This document shows, piece by piece, positions 12,851 to 25,208 of a stretch of 64,000 bases of DNA. Each line of letters opens with the position of its first letter. The first letter of the stretch is position 1. The DNA comes from Brevipalpus yothersi (taxonomy: Eukaryota; Arthropoda; Arachnida; Trombidiformes; Tenuipalpidae), in contig QZCP01000241.1 in NCBI GenBank assembly GCA_003956705.1, positions 1 through 64,000 on the forward strand, written 5' to 3'. A model generated the notes under the pieces. The model saw nothing but the letters and a program-made list of their open reading frames with translations. It did not search any database and had not been told where the DNA came from. A program made the translations under genes and the position numbers.

Positions 12851-14140
12851 ACTATTATCAGAACATAAAGACAGCCTTCTCCATCTGTTACACAATTTGT
12901 GTATACTTACTTGAAAGCACCACAAGTAAATTTTTCATTTAACTTATTTTTTTACCTTTATATTCCAATAAAATTGAACTCAATACCCATATTTCTACCT
13001 GAATGACCACTGGATAATTGAGCAATTGAATACAAAATTCGCACTAGTCCATCTCGATGATGATGAGTTGATGATGATATAACGTATACCACTCATTATT
13101 GTTGCTCTTAGAAATTTTGCGCTGAGGCTGCAAGTTTCATATCAAATGATAATTTTTGGGTCATACATGTACTAGAATATTCATTGGAAGATGATAGTCA
13201 GATAGTTATATCGGAGGTGTAATCTTCCCCCATCTTCAGAGTTAGTATAATCAAGATGATGATCATCATTCAGTATCTATTGATCCATTAACTCCACTCA
13301 GAGTAATTCACGAGACTCTCTGAACCATATGTTTACGGAAAAGCTAAGCAAAACAAGGTCCAAAGTATAACCGAAATCGATGACGTGTGTCAATCTTTTT
13401 GGTCAGCACTTTATCAACTTACTTCTATGTTGCAATTATCACCGAAGGCCGACTTTTGTGCCCTTCATCATAGTTTGGCTGACTAATAGCAAAATTAGCC
13501 CTGTTTTCAAATTGAGTTCTTGGGGAAAAATATTTCATCAGATGTTAAGAATCGTTTTCATATCAATTAATTGATAAAAAATACAACGATCGAAAATTCA
13601 AAAGACAAATACGTGCGTGTTCATTATGGCACTAAATGGTAAGCAGTTATGACACTTTGACATCTTATGATTTTATTCACTTGAATTAATGGAAGAAAAA
13701 TCAACTGAAAATGCGAATCAAAATGATACACTTCACCATCACATTCGCTATCACTTGAATATATAACACCTTTAAAATGACTTGATTTTAGAAAATACTT
13801 CAACCTCTAAGGGAAAACTTTGAACTTTCTTCTAATTCCATACAATTAGCATTCAATTATTTAGATAATTTTGCCCACTTCTAGTCAATGGTAATATGTA
13901 CCTTGCTAGATTAGTTAGCCAATCAATGAGTAATCATCATTAATGCCATTATTAATCATTTTCGTACTTCAATCTAAACAATTAGTTGCGATTCGACTTA
14001 GAGCGCAAACGCAAACTTTCGAACTACATTAAAACAAAATTGAATTTAATCAGTGAAGTTAGTAAACATGACATGATCACATATACATAAATTTTTCGAC
14101 AAAACCAAAGTCTAATGTGCGGTGTTGATCTGTTGTTCAA
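12851..14140. other. Spacer between F-box copies 1 and 2
   Basis: No gene seen. It holds the poly(A) signal of copy 1 (AATAAA at 12967). At about 13380-13570 there is a block also found near 18900-19200, 38180-38460 and inverted at about 41960-42330, marking it as part of the duplicated unit. Confidence 0.5.
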
Positions 14141-15454
14141 ATGGATTTAATTGCTTTACCTTCAATGATTGTGAACAATATTTTCAGTTTTCTAGATCCT
14201 CATGATGTCCACAATTTCAAAATTGCCTTTCCAGCATGGAGCTTGGAAGCAACTCGATGCCTGGACAAGTGTCGAGCAATTGAAACTTTCTCCTTGTCCA
14301 CAATCAGGGCGAATTCGTCATTGGATATGATGAATGGAAGAGATATGTTTGGTAAGTCAATTGCCATATGGCACCTCATGCGATAACATCCAATTCTACT
14401 TTTTTCAATAGAAGGAGAGAGATATGCGGAGCAATATAAAATCATGTTGGAATCACTTAAATCAAATCGACTGATGAATGAAGGCCCGCTCGATGAATAT
14501 ATCTTGGAACGAATTCCGATATGGCTTATGATAGACCGGGCTTCTCTTTATTGGTGTTATTACAAAGAAAATAATGAGTATCATCAAATATTGAAGTCCG
14601 ATCTTGGTGGATGCGTCCAAACATCTCTTGTCAACTCGCACCGTGATTATCTTTTCTCTTTCGTTGCCTCAAGTAATTGGTTAGCAGCTATGGTGAACCG
14701 TATTTATGCTAACATTTCTGTTGCTAATAGTTTGGTGATCAAGCAGAACTTGAACCTCATTGGATTAGGGGATGAAATTCTTGATTTTGATCATAGTTCT
14801 TTTGAAAAAATTCCCAAGGCTCCGGATCCATTCAAGTATAAAATATCCATGGAGAAGGAACTCAATGTATTCAACATCAATCAGTGGGCTACACAGACAA
14901 AAGTTATTTCAACTGATTGGGAATGGGAACAAAGTTCATCTCATGAAGATTTGAAAAATCCAGATTATCCGATAAAATCACTTATATGTTTTAAGACGAT
15001 CCCTTTTTCCTGTGAGCATTTGGATTCCTTGCTAAAAAACGAGGATATCGTTGTCTCTGATGTGGTTTTGAATCAATATTCAACGCTGTACATCAGACCA
15101 CGGAGATGGTCTGAGAGAAGCAATCCACGAATACTCAGCATCGCCTTTGCTGGGGAAAATGTGGAAGCTGTCACTTTATCCATTGAAAGTCTTGATTCCA
15201 CGACTCGAGCAGAACAACTCATGGCATTTCGACAGAGTCTGGATTTTCCGGTAGATGATGGACGGATAGTGGGTTTTATTTTCATCGGTGACCGTTTATT
15301 TGTATCAAATGTTCAGGATGAGATTCTCATTTCGATCTACAAAACTTTTCCACATGTTAATTTTATGGACATCTCATGTCGGCAGCCTGCAGATTCTCCC
15401 ACTGCTGAGCAAGGCCTGGTAGAAGGCATCAGAATCCATTTAGTTCATCTGTAA
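14141..15454 (+). CDS. F-box family protein, copy 2
   Basis: Exons 14141-14351 and 14412-15454 around a 60-nt intron give 1254 nt (417 aa) in frame. Organisation matches copy 1: an F-box-like first exon (LPSMIVNNIFSFLDPHDV) and a long second exon with all conserved family blocks and the TAEQGL terminus. The ATG is preceded by the conserved GTTGATCTG..GTTCAA leader seen before nearly every copy. AATAAA lies at 15570. It is apparently intact; target proteins are unknown. Confidence 0.8.
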
Positions 15455-17023
15455 TTTACTATGAGTCATCAAGACAACCTTTTTTATTTGTTGGACAATT
15501 TGTGTATACCAACTCGAGAGCACCCCCAGTAAACTTTTTATTTGCCTATTTTTTCAATTTTTACGTTCCAATAAATTGAACTCGAGACTCACAATTTTAC
15601 CTGGAGAGCCACTTGATAATGAGTAATTGGGCACAAAATGCTTCATGGTTTATCTCGATGATGATGAAATGATGATTTATCTAATGTTTACCACTCATCA
15701 TTGTTTCTCTTAAGGATTTGAAGCTAATTGTGGAAGTTTCACATCAAATGGTAATTTCTGGGGAAGATTAGAATACTCATTGAAGATGAAAGCTGATAGT
15801 AAGGTAGTTACATCGGAAGAGTTATTTCTTCCCAATTAACAACAGGATTAGTATAATAGAGATGATCATCAGCAACAGTCAGTATCTTTCTATTCATCAA
15901 ATTCAGGCCAAGCAATTCACGAGGCTTTCTGCACCATATGTTCACAAAAATGCTCAGCGTGATAATTTCCGGTGTGGGTCAGCATCGATGATGTGTGTGT
16001 TGAACTTCAGCTTCTACTGAGCATCCATTAATCATCATTGAACCTTATGCTCACAGTACCATTATGACTGTCTGTCCATATTTTCCACACTCAGATGAAT
16101 AAAGAGATAGGCACCCCCTATTCCAGGAACAAGTACAGATAGTAATTTTTTAGGCTATAAGGGTGAGCATGTCCGAGAATGTCTCAATAATGGCCTAAAT
16201 GAGAGTCCTTTATCCTTTCATTGAAAGATACTCTCTTAATACGCCGAAGGAAGGACAAAATAGCGAACTTGGAATAAACCATGAGGAAAAATAAGATGAT
16301 TAACAGAAAATCAACATATTAGTGACTCACCAGCTAGAGATCGATTTGACATCATATGTCATCTGAAATCAGTGCAGGCTTTGGTTGTATTTTTGTCGAT
16401 GAAACTCTAGCATTTCATGTTTTGAACCAGCTCTTCACTTCTTAACTTGATGTAATAGAGAGTGAAGAACTCACATCCATTTAGATTTTCAATTAATCAA
16501 AATCGAACCGCAATTTGCCCAATGAAAGTTAGTACAATGATTATAATTTTCTGTTTATTTGAATTGCCTTTATCAGAAAGATAAGAAGAAAAGATGTATG
16601 ATTTAACAAATGTAAGTGAAGATTTCGCCATTCAAGTGGGTTGTATTGCACAACATACCATCGTTAAAATGAGTAAATCATCAGAATCACTCTCACCACC
16701 ATGGAAAAGCTTTGAATTCCCCTCTAATTCCATATAATTAACAAATAAATTATCCACATAATTTTGCTCACCTCTACTCAATATTATCATCTACTAGCTC
16801 GATATTCTCCCCCCTCCCCATCAATGAGTAATCATAATTCCCGAAACTTATCATTTTCGTACTTCAAACTAACTACTTTAAATTGTTCAAACAATCGATA
16901 CAATTGATAAAGAGCTTGATCCGAAGCGCGAACTCAAAAGTTGACAAAAGTTTAATAAAATTGAACATTTTGACAAGATGACGAGAAGTTGTACAATAAA
17001 ATGGTGTTGATCTGTAGTTCAAA
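15455..17023. other. Spacer carrying a DHDH 3' fragment
   Basis: AT-rich spacer with the poly(A) signal of copy 2 at 15570. The segment from 16141 onward is a degenerate duplicate of the DHDH last exon and its 3' flank. No other ORF is supported. Confidence 0.5.
16141..16292 (+). pseudogene. Fragment of DHDH last exon (copy a)
   Basis: Matches the end of the DHDH third exon (from about 10583 to the stop). The blocks encoding EHVRECLNNGL, the DTLLIRR segment and the ELGINHEEK terminus are all recognisable, but with indels and a deleted stretch. There is no upstream exon or Rossmann domain. The homology continues into DHDH 3' flank, so it arrived with a duplicated DHDH-to-F-box segment. Confidence 0.85.
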
Positions 17024-18346
17024 ATGTATTTAATTGCTTTACCTCCAGAGATTGTGAACAATATTTTCAGTTTTCTAGATCCTCATGATGTCCACAATTT
17101 CAAAATTGCCTTTCCAACATGGAGCTTGGAAGCTACTCGATAGCTGGGCAAGTGTCGAGCAATTGAAACTTTCTCCTTGACCACGATGGAGGTATTTTTA
17201 GAATTCAAGGTGATTGATGGGAGATTTGTTATTGGTAAGTTAATCACCGTATGATGTCTCATGTAATTGTATCTAATTCTACTTTTTTCAATAGAAAGAG
17301 AAAGAAATCCTCACTTTCATATCCTAGCAGACCCTCTTGCGCGGTATAAAATACTGAGAGAAGACGTGCTACGCAAAGATTGCTTCAGAGGAAAGTCTCT
17401 TACATATGAGATATCCACTTGTCTTGATCGTTATCGTTAAGAAGAAAATGATCAACATCATCTTATATTGGAACCTGATCGTAGTAGATACATCGAAAAA
17501 TCTCTTAGCAACTCGCGACGTGATTATCTCTTCTCTTTCGTCACTTTCAATTATCGTTCAGAAAATACATGCATGGTGAAAAAAATTTATGGACCCATTC
17601 AAGTTGCTGGTTTGATGATCGGGCAGAGTTTCTACCGATCCGATTTGGGTGATGGACTTTATGATTTTAATCGCAAGTATTTAGAAAGAAATCCGAAAGC
17701 TCCGGATCCATTCAAGTATAAAAAATCCATTGTGAAGAACCTCAATGCATTCAATATCAATCAATGGACCACGCAGACAAAAATTATTTCAACTAATTGG
17801 GAATCGGGAAAAAGTTTATCACGTAAAGATTTATACGATCCAGATCATCCGATAAAATCTCTCATATGTTTCAAGACGATCCCTTTTTCCTGTGGAAGTT
17901 TGCAATTTTTTGTAAAAAATAAGGGTGTCATTGCCTCTGATGTGATCTTGAATTTATATTCATATTCATATTCAATACTGTACATTAAACCCCAAAAATG
18001 GTATAAGAGAAGCAATCCACGAGTCCTTAGCATCGCCTTCGCCGGAAAGAATGTGAAAGCTGCCACTTTATCCATTGAAAGTCTTGATCCTACGATTCAA
18101 GAGGAACAACTCATGGCATTTCGACAGAGCCTTGATTTCCCGGCATATGATGGACGAATAGTAGGTTTTGTTTTCATCGGTCAGCGTTTATTTGAGCCAA
18201 AAATTCGTAAGATGATTCTGATTGCGATCCGCAAAACTTTTCCACATGTTAATTTTATGGACATCTTATGTTGGCTGGGTGAAGATTCTTCCACCGCTGA
18301 GCAAGGCCTGATAAAAGGTATTAGGATCCATTTGATTCATTTGTAA
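17024..18346 (+). pseudogene. F-box family pseudogene, copy 3
   Basis: The first exon starts normally at 17024 but has an in-frame TAG at 17141, where intact copies have a Trp codon (the ATRWL position). The second exon has an in-frame TAA at 17438, in the position of the conserved tyrosine-rich block. From 17468 an open stretch of 292 codons retains the rest of the family domain and the C-terminal HL motif. AATAAA lies at 18464. Two nonsense codons make a full-length product impossible; a short product from an internal ATG is conceivable but unsupported. Confidence 0.85.
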
Positions 18347-19800
18347 TCTATAATCAGTTGGCGAGACAACCTTTTCTATCTGTTGGACAATCCGTGTAAA
18401 CCAACTTGAGAGTCTGAGACTGGAAAACTTTTTGTTGGCTCATTTTCTTAACTCTTACATTCTAATAAATTGAACTAAATACCCATGATTCTACCTTAAT
18501 GACCACCGGATAATTGAGCAATTGGATACAAAATTCTTAATAGTTCATCTTGATGATGATAAGTTGAGAGGATGATCTAATGTATACCACTCATAATTGT
18601 TGCTCTTAAAAATTTTGCGCTGAGGCTGCGAGTTTCATATCAAATGTTAATTTTTGGGTCATACTAGAATATTCATTGAAAGATGATAATAAGGTAGTTA
18701 TATCGGAGGTGTAATCTTCCCCCATCTTCAGAGTGAGTATAAGCGAGATGATCATCATCATTCAGTATGTTTGGACTCAATAGCTTTACTCAAAGTAATT
18801 CACGAGACTTTCTGGACCATATGTTCACGAAAAAGCTTCATGATTTGGTTAATCAAATGGAATAATTATTTTTCAATGCTTGATGTTTGATGTATTGGTT
18901 TGAATGGTGTTGCTATCGAATTTGAGCCGACTTCCAACGTGATTAATCTTTCTACTCAACACTCTATTAACTTACTTATATGTTGCAATTAGCACCTAAG
19001 GCAGACTTTTGAGCACTTCATCACGTTTGGCTGACTAAAAGCAAAATTAACCCCGTTTTCAAATTGAGTTCTTGGGTATAAATATTTAATCAGACCTTAA
19101 GAATCATTTCCGTATCAATTAATTGATAAAAGATACAATAATCAATAATCAACTTTCCACATAACAAGTGGCATTTGCTTGAGGCAAACTGGCATTAATA
19201 GGAATACTATACTCGACGAGTACTATCTAATGGATAAGTTTGGAGGGATCTGAGTTGGTTCGTAAAAAGAATGCAGCCATAATAATTGTATCTCACAGTA
19301 TATATACACGAATTCAGCACCGTCCTTAGGTCGAGAATTAGAACTTAGGGCCTTGGTAATGGTAATAGAACATCTAACTTGTTGCCGCTGGTCCGCACAT
19401 TCCAAGTTCTTTGGGTTATTTTGAGCCTATCAACACTAAGACAGAAAAAATTCAGCTTCGTTATATTCATAGAACATGAATTAATTATTGAAACTATCAT
19501 GTTATAATTAATCAATCAAATTCGAAAAAACACGAATATTGATCGATTTTATCCATGAGGTTGATCATGCTCTATGAAAGCTTGATTCTGATTGGATGTT
19601 GAGTTTGAATACATCTCAAGGATGGACTCTTTAGAGTTTAAACTTTAGACTCTAAACTTTGAGCCACAAAGTTTGAGGCTGATTAGAGTTGACCATGTTG
19701 TAAGTTACACGTGTATTGGTAATGCAGATCGATAAATTCTTGAGTGTTGACGAGTTGAGGGAAAATTTATCGTTCAAGTATTGGTGAACTATAGCTTAAA
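18347..19800. other. Spacer between F-box copies 3 and 4
   Basis: Contains the poly(A) signal at 18464 and the duplicated intergenic block (about 18900-19190), then a non-duplicated insert with a tRNA-like SINE candidate (19228-19410). A quasi-palindromic patch with TTTAGAGT/ACTCTAAA arms lies at about 19630-19660. No gene. Confidence 0.45.
19228..19410 (-). mobile_element. Possible tRNA-derived SINE fragment
   Basis: Read on the - strand, the segment begins with a box A-like stretch (about 19394-19383: GCGGACCAGCGG). About 40 bases later there is a box B-like stretch (about 19345-19333: GTTCTAATTCTCG). This spacing and order are those of a tRNA-type polymerase III promoter. It is absent from the otherwise homologous spacers at 38.4 kb and 42 kb, which fits an insertion. 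No target duplication or tail was established. Confidence 0.35.
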
Positions 19801-21110
19801 ATGGATCTGATCACGTTTCCTACAGAAATTGTGAACAAAATTTTCAATTTTCTGGATCCTTATGATGTTTACAATTGTAAATGTGTCTGTTCAGCATGGA
19901 ACTTGGAAGCCAATCGATGGCTTAGCAGATGTCAAGCAATTGAAACCTTTTCCTTCTCCAAAATTAAGGCAAGTTTACCGTGTAAGCTGATTGATGGGAT
20001 AGCTGTTGATGGTAAGTTAATCAACGTATGGTGTCTCATGTAATTAGATCTAATTCTACTTTTTCAATAGAAAGTGAAGAATATCCTGAACACTTTGGAA
20101 TCATGCTGGAGTTACTTGTGTCAAATCGAGTAATGAATGAAGACGCGATCGATCAAGTTTTTTTGAAAAGACGTCCATTTGAGATATATTGGAATCATCT
20201 TTATTGGTGTTATTATAAAGAGAAGAATAAATATCATCATATAATACGGCCCAATTTTGGTAGATACATCGAAAAATCTCTTGCTAACGGGCAGCGTGAT
20301 TATCTCTTTTCATTTGTCACCTTCGATAATATCGATCATTATTTCAAATCTTTGGTGGAGCCGATTTATGAATCCATTCCTTTTGCCGGCTTGATGATCG
20401 AGCAGGACTTGAATGAATTCGATTTAGGTGATGAAATTCTTGACTTTGATCGTAGTTCTTTTGAAAAAATTTCCAAAGCTCCGGATCCATTCAAGTACAA
20501 ATTATCCACATGGAAGGAACTCAACTCATTCAACATCAATCAATGGACCACAAAGACCAAAATTATTTTAACCAATTGGGAATCGGAACATGGTTTATCT
20601 CGTGAAGGTTTATACGATCCAGATTATCCGATAAAGTCTCTCATATGCTTCAAGACGATCCCTTTTTCCTGTGAAAGTTTGGAATTTTTTCTAAAAAATG
20701 AGGATGTCATTGCCTCTGATGTGGTCTTGGACTGTTTGTCAAAAATGTGCATTAAACCTGGAGAATGGTATGAAAAAAACAATCCACGAATAGTGAGCAT
20801 CGCCTTCGCTGGAGAAAATGTGAAAGCTGCCACTTTATCCATTGAAAGTCTTGATTCCACGACTCGAGCTCAACAACTCAAGACATTTCGGCAGAGTCTC
20901 GATTTCTCGGTAGATGATGGACGGATAGTCGGTTTCATTTTCATTGGTGATTTATTCAAAGGAAATGTACGGAGTGAGATTTTCATTTCGATCCACAAAA
21001 CTTTTCCAGACGTTAATTTCATGGACATTTCATGTTGGGAGCCTGAAGATTCTCCCACTGCTGAGCAAGGTCTGATAGAAGGTATCAGGATCCATTTAAT
21101 TCATTTGTGA
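19801..21110 (+). CDS. F-box family protein, copy 4
   Basis: Exons 19801-20011 and 20071-21110 (59-nt intron) give 1251 nt and 416 aa in frame. The first exon carries an F-box-like motif (FPTEIVNKIFNFLDPYDV). The second carries every conserved family block, including SIAFAGENVKAATLSIES and the TAEQGLIEGIRIHLIHL end. AATAAA lies at 21228. Apparently intact. The protein is probably a SKP1-binding adaptor, by inference from the F-box only. Confidence 0.8.
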
Positions 21111-22321
21111 TTTATTATCAGTCAGCAAAGACAATCTTTTCCTATTTGTTGCACAATCTGTGCGTACTTACTTGATAGTACCACTTGTAGATTTCTTATT
21201 GGCTTATTTCCTCAATTTTTACATTCCAATAAATTCAACTGAAGACTCATCATTCTGCTTGAATGGCCACTGAATAATTGAGCAATTGGATACGAAATTC
21301 TTCTTATCCCAGCTTGATGATCATGGATGTATGCATTGAGCTTCAGCTCTTATTGAGCATCCATTGGTCATCAATGAACCTTATGCTCACAGTACCATTA
21401 TGACAGTCTGTTCATATTTTCCACTCTTGGATGAAGAGATAGGTAATCGCCATCCCATGAACGAGGACTAATGGTAATTTTTTACGCTATGAGGCTTAAC
21501 GTGTACGACAATCTTTTAATAATGGTCTGACTTGAAATCCTATTCTTCCGTTGAAAGATACTCTCTTAATACACCGAAAGACGGGCAAAACAGCGAACTT
21601 GGAATAAATCATTGGGAGAAATAAGATGATTAACAGAAAATCAACATATTAGTGACTCATCAGCGAGAGATTGATCTGACTATCATCAGATGTCATCTGA
21701 AATCAGTGCAGGCTTTGTTTGTATTTTTCTCAAAGTTCTTCACTTTTTAACTTGATGTAACAGAGTGAAGAACTCACATTCATTGAGATTTCCAATTAAT
21801 TAAAATCGAACCACAATTTGTCCAATGAAAGTTAGTACAATGACTATAATTTTCTGTTTATTTGGATTGCCTTCATCAGAAAGATAAGAGGGAAAGTTGT
21901 TTGATTTGAGTAAAAATTTTGAAATTCAATTGGCCATTATTGCATTATTTACCATCCTCAAAATGAGTAAATCATTAGAATTACTCTCACCTCTGTGGAA
22001 AAACTTTGAACTTTCCTCTAATTCCTTATAATTAACAATTAAATTATTCACATAATCTCGCCCACCTCTAGTCAATAGTATCATCTACTTGCTCGATTTT
22101 ATCCCCCTATCAATGAGTAATCATAATTCCCGAAACTTATCATTTTCGTACTTCTAATTTTAATTGTTCAATTGATACAATTGATAGTGAGCTTGATCTA
22201 GAGCGCAAACTCAAACTTTCGAACTTTCAAAGAAACTGAATCATTGAAATTAGTAAACATAATATCATGCGGAAAAATTGCTCGATAAAACCTAATGTAT
22301 GGTGTGGATCAGTAGTTCACA
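21111..22321. other. Spacer carrying a DHDH 3' fragment
   Basis: Poly(A) signal of copy 4 at 21228, then a degenerate DHDH last-exon fragment (21474-21626) and its flank. No other ORF is supported. Confidence 0.5.
21474..21626 (+). pseudogene. Fragment of DHDH last exon (copy b)
   Basis: Same segment of the DHDH third exon as the copy at 16141, here with different substitutions and small deletions. It ends at the DHDH stop position and continues into DHDH 3' flank sequence. Not translatable as a DHDH piece. Confidence 0.82.
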
Positions 22322-23625
22322 ATGAATTTAATTGCTTTGCCATCTGATATTATGGACAAAATTTTCAATTTTCTGGATCCTCATGATGTTTACAACTGTA
22401 AATCTGTCTGTCCAGCATTGAAATTGGAAGCTACTCGATGGCTGGACAAGTGTCAAGCAATTGAAACTTTTTCCTTCTCCACAATCGGGGCATGTTGCCA
22501 CCTGATATGAATAGATTTAAGAATGGTAAGTCAATCACCGTATGGTACCTCATGCGATAATAATCAATTCTGCTTTTTTCAATAGAGGAAGAGAGATATC
22601 TGCAACACTATGAAATCATGTTGGAATCGCTTAAATCAAATCGACTGATGAATAAAGACACGATCCCTGAATATTTTGAAAGATACAGGATATGCGTTCC
22701 AGTTCATATGCTTCGTCTTTATTGGTATTATTATAAAGAAAACAATGAGTATCATCAGATATTGAGGTCCGATCTTGATATATACATCCAAACATCTCTT
22801 GTCAACGCGAAACGTGATTGTCTCTTCTCTTTCGTCACCTCAAGTGTTCCGTTAGTAGCTATGGTGAACCAAATTTATGCTTACATTCCTGTCGCTAATA
22901 GTTTGGTTATCGAGCAGAAATGGAACCCCATTGATTTGGGCGATGAAGTTCTCGATTTCGATCATAGTGTTTTTGAGAAAATTCCAAAAGCTCCCGATCC
23001 ATTAAAGTATAAAATATCTATAGTGAAGGAACTCAATGCATTCAACATCAATCAGTGGACCACAAAGACCAAGATTATTACAACTGATTGGGAATCGGGA
23101 CACAGTTTATCTCGTGAAGATTTATACGATCCAGATTATCCGATAAAATCTCTCGTATGTTTCAAGATGATCCCTTTTACCTGTGAACGTTTGGAATTTT
23201 TTCTCAAAAATAAGCGCATCATTGCCTCTGATGTGGTCATGAATAGATCTTCAACACTGTACATCAGATCACGAAAATGGTATGAGAGAAGCAATCCACG
23301 AGTACTTAGCATCGCCTTCGCCGGTAAAAATGTGAAAGCTGCCACTTTATCCATTGAAAGTCTTGATTCTACCATTCGAGCTCAACAACTCATGACATTT
23401 CGGAAGAGTCTCGATTTCTCGGTAGATGATGGACGGATAGTAGGTTTTATTTTCATTGGTGATGTTTTATTTAAAGGAAATGTTAAGAGTGAGATTTTCA
23501 TTTCGATCTACAAAACTTTTCCACACGTTAATTTTATGGACATCTCATGTTGGCAGCCTAAAAATTCTCCAACTGCTGAGCAAGGCCTTATAGAAGGTAT
23601 CAGAATCCATCTAGTTCATTTGTGA
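22322..23625 (+). pseudogene. F-box family gene, copy 5, with frameshifted first exon
   Basis: The first exon (22322 to a donor at 22525) encodes a normal F-box-like motif, but its length is 204 nt. Intact copies have exon lengths that leave remainder 1 on division by 3. Reading through gives a TGA at about 22508, shortly before the donor. The second exon (22586-23625) is completely open and carries all conserved blocks and the terminal HL motif, with AATAAA at 23741. The frames of the two exons therefore do not join at the conserved splice sites. Either the copy is a recent pseudogene, an alternative donor is used, or translation starts at the ATG at 22618, giving 335 aa without the F-box. 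Confidence 0.7.
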
Positions 23626-24460
23626 TTTATAATGAGTCGGCAAGACAATCTTTTTCATCTGTTGGACAATCTGTGTATACCAATTTGGGAGCACCACAAG
23701 TAAACTTTTTGTTGGCTCATTTTCTTAACTTTTATATCCTAATAAATTGAACTAAATACCCATATTTCTACCTGAATGACCACTGGATAGTTGAGCAATT
23801 GGACGCAAAATTCTTACAAGTCCATCTTGATGATGATGAGATGATAGGGTGACCTAACGTGTACCGATCATTATTGTTGCTTTAAGAAATTTTGCAGTTT
23901 CATATCAGATGATAATTTTTGAAATATACTAGAATATTCATTGAAGATGATGAAAGATGATAGTAAGATTCAAGATTCAAAAAAATGTCAATTCTACCTG
24001 AATGACCATTGAGTAATTGAGCAATTGATTCCAAATTCTCTCCAGTCCGTCTCGATGATGGTAAAATAATGATCTGTATAACGCATACCACTCACTATGG
24101 GAAATATTGCTCCTCAATTTGGATACTTTCATCGGGGGAAACTATACAAGAGATAGTTAAGGAAAGAGAGAGATGGGGATGGAAAAAGGATAATTAATTC
24201 AATTAAATTAATTGTGAACTGTACCTAGAGCGTAAACTCAAACTTTCGAACTTTATCAACAAAATTGAATCAGTGAAGATGGTAAACATGATCACATGTA
24301 AATTAATTGCTCGACAAAAGTCTAATGAATCATTATTGTTTATATTTTTGTTGACATCTGATTGCTGTTTCAAGTATTTCGATAAGAGTTGATAAAATTG
24401 AACATGTTGACAAGATGAAGAAAAATTGTATATTCAAATGGTGCTGATCTGCAGTTCAAG
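23626..24460. other. Spacer between F-box copies 5 and 6
   Basis: Poly(A) signal at 23741 and AT-rich duplicated spacer blocks. No gene seen. Confidence 0.5.
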
Positions 24461-24675
24461 ATGTATTCGTTCGCTTTGCCTTCAGAGATTGTGATAAAAA
24501 TTTTCAGTTTCCTGGATCCTCATGATGTCTACAATTGTAAATTTGTTTGTCCATCATGGGAATTGGAAGCTACTCGATGGCTGGGCAAGTGTTAAGCAAT
24601 TGAAACCATCTCCTTGCCCACGATCGAGGCAAGATTATCATGGAAGACGATCAATGGAAGTTATGTTGATGAACG
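24461..24675 (+). pseudogene. F-box copy 6, 5' part, truncated by retrotransposon 1
   Basis: First exon of an F-box family member starting at 24461. It contains the F-box-like motif LPSEIVIKIFSFLDPHDV but an in-frame TAA at 24593, where other copies read Cys-Gln/Arg. The exon is cut at 24675 by the LTR. The five bases before the LTR (GAACG) recur at the far side at 34880-34884. The gene continues at 34885. It was probably already a pseudogene at insertion, given the independent damage in exon 2. Confidence 0.85.
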
Positions 24676-24938
24676 TGGAAATGGATTCCAAACTAATCAA
24701 TTAAAATTCCGATCTACTAGAGAAAGAATTCATTTGAAAAATCACAATATTCCCATTTTCAACCGCACCCAATGGATGCTAGAATCCTTATGTTTTTATT
24801 TTCTCGTTCTGAGCATCTCGATGTCCACCAGACAACGAGGCCTTCGAAATATCGATCGAGTCTGGTTGCCTTACAGAATATCGATTTTCTTCTCTCAATG
24901 CTCGGAGAATCAAATGCATGGCAACATTCTTGGTTGCA
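24676..24938 (-). repeat. 3' LTR of retrotransposon 1
   Basis: 263 bp, TG...CA ends, matching 34617-34879 with two visible substitutions near the TG end of the - strand. The adjacent - strand sequence GATCGGGAGATG (24939-24950) is the candidate polypurine tract. Confidence 0.92.
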
Positions 24939-25208
24939 CATCTCCCGATCATAGGTGGGAAGTCTCTTTCCCATTACATGATTACAATTAACATCAAACT
25001 TATAGAATACACTACTACTACATTAAGGTAAATTTAAAACATCATCTCATAAGTTATATATATCATTAAATATATGATTGCACCACATGCTGATGTATTG
25101 AATTTTAAAACACACTGATAACACTACGGACATAATAATAGGCTAATACAAGATTATAATAATATGCATGTGAAATATTTCTTTAGAACCCCAGCAACTT
25201 CTGAACAT

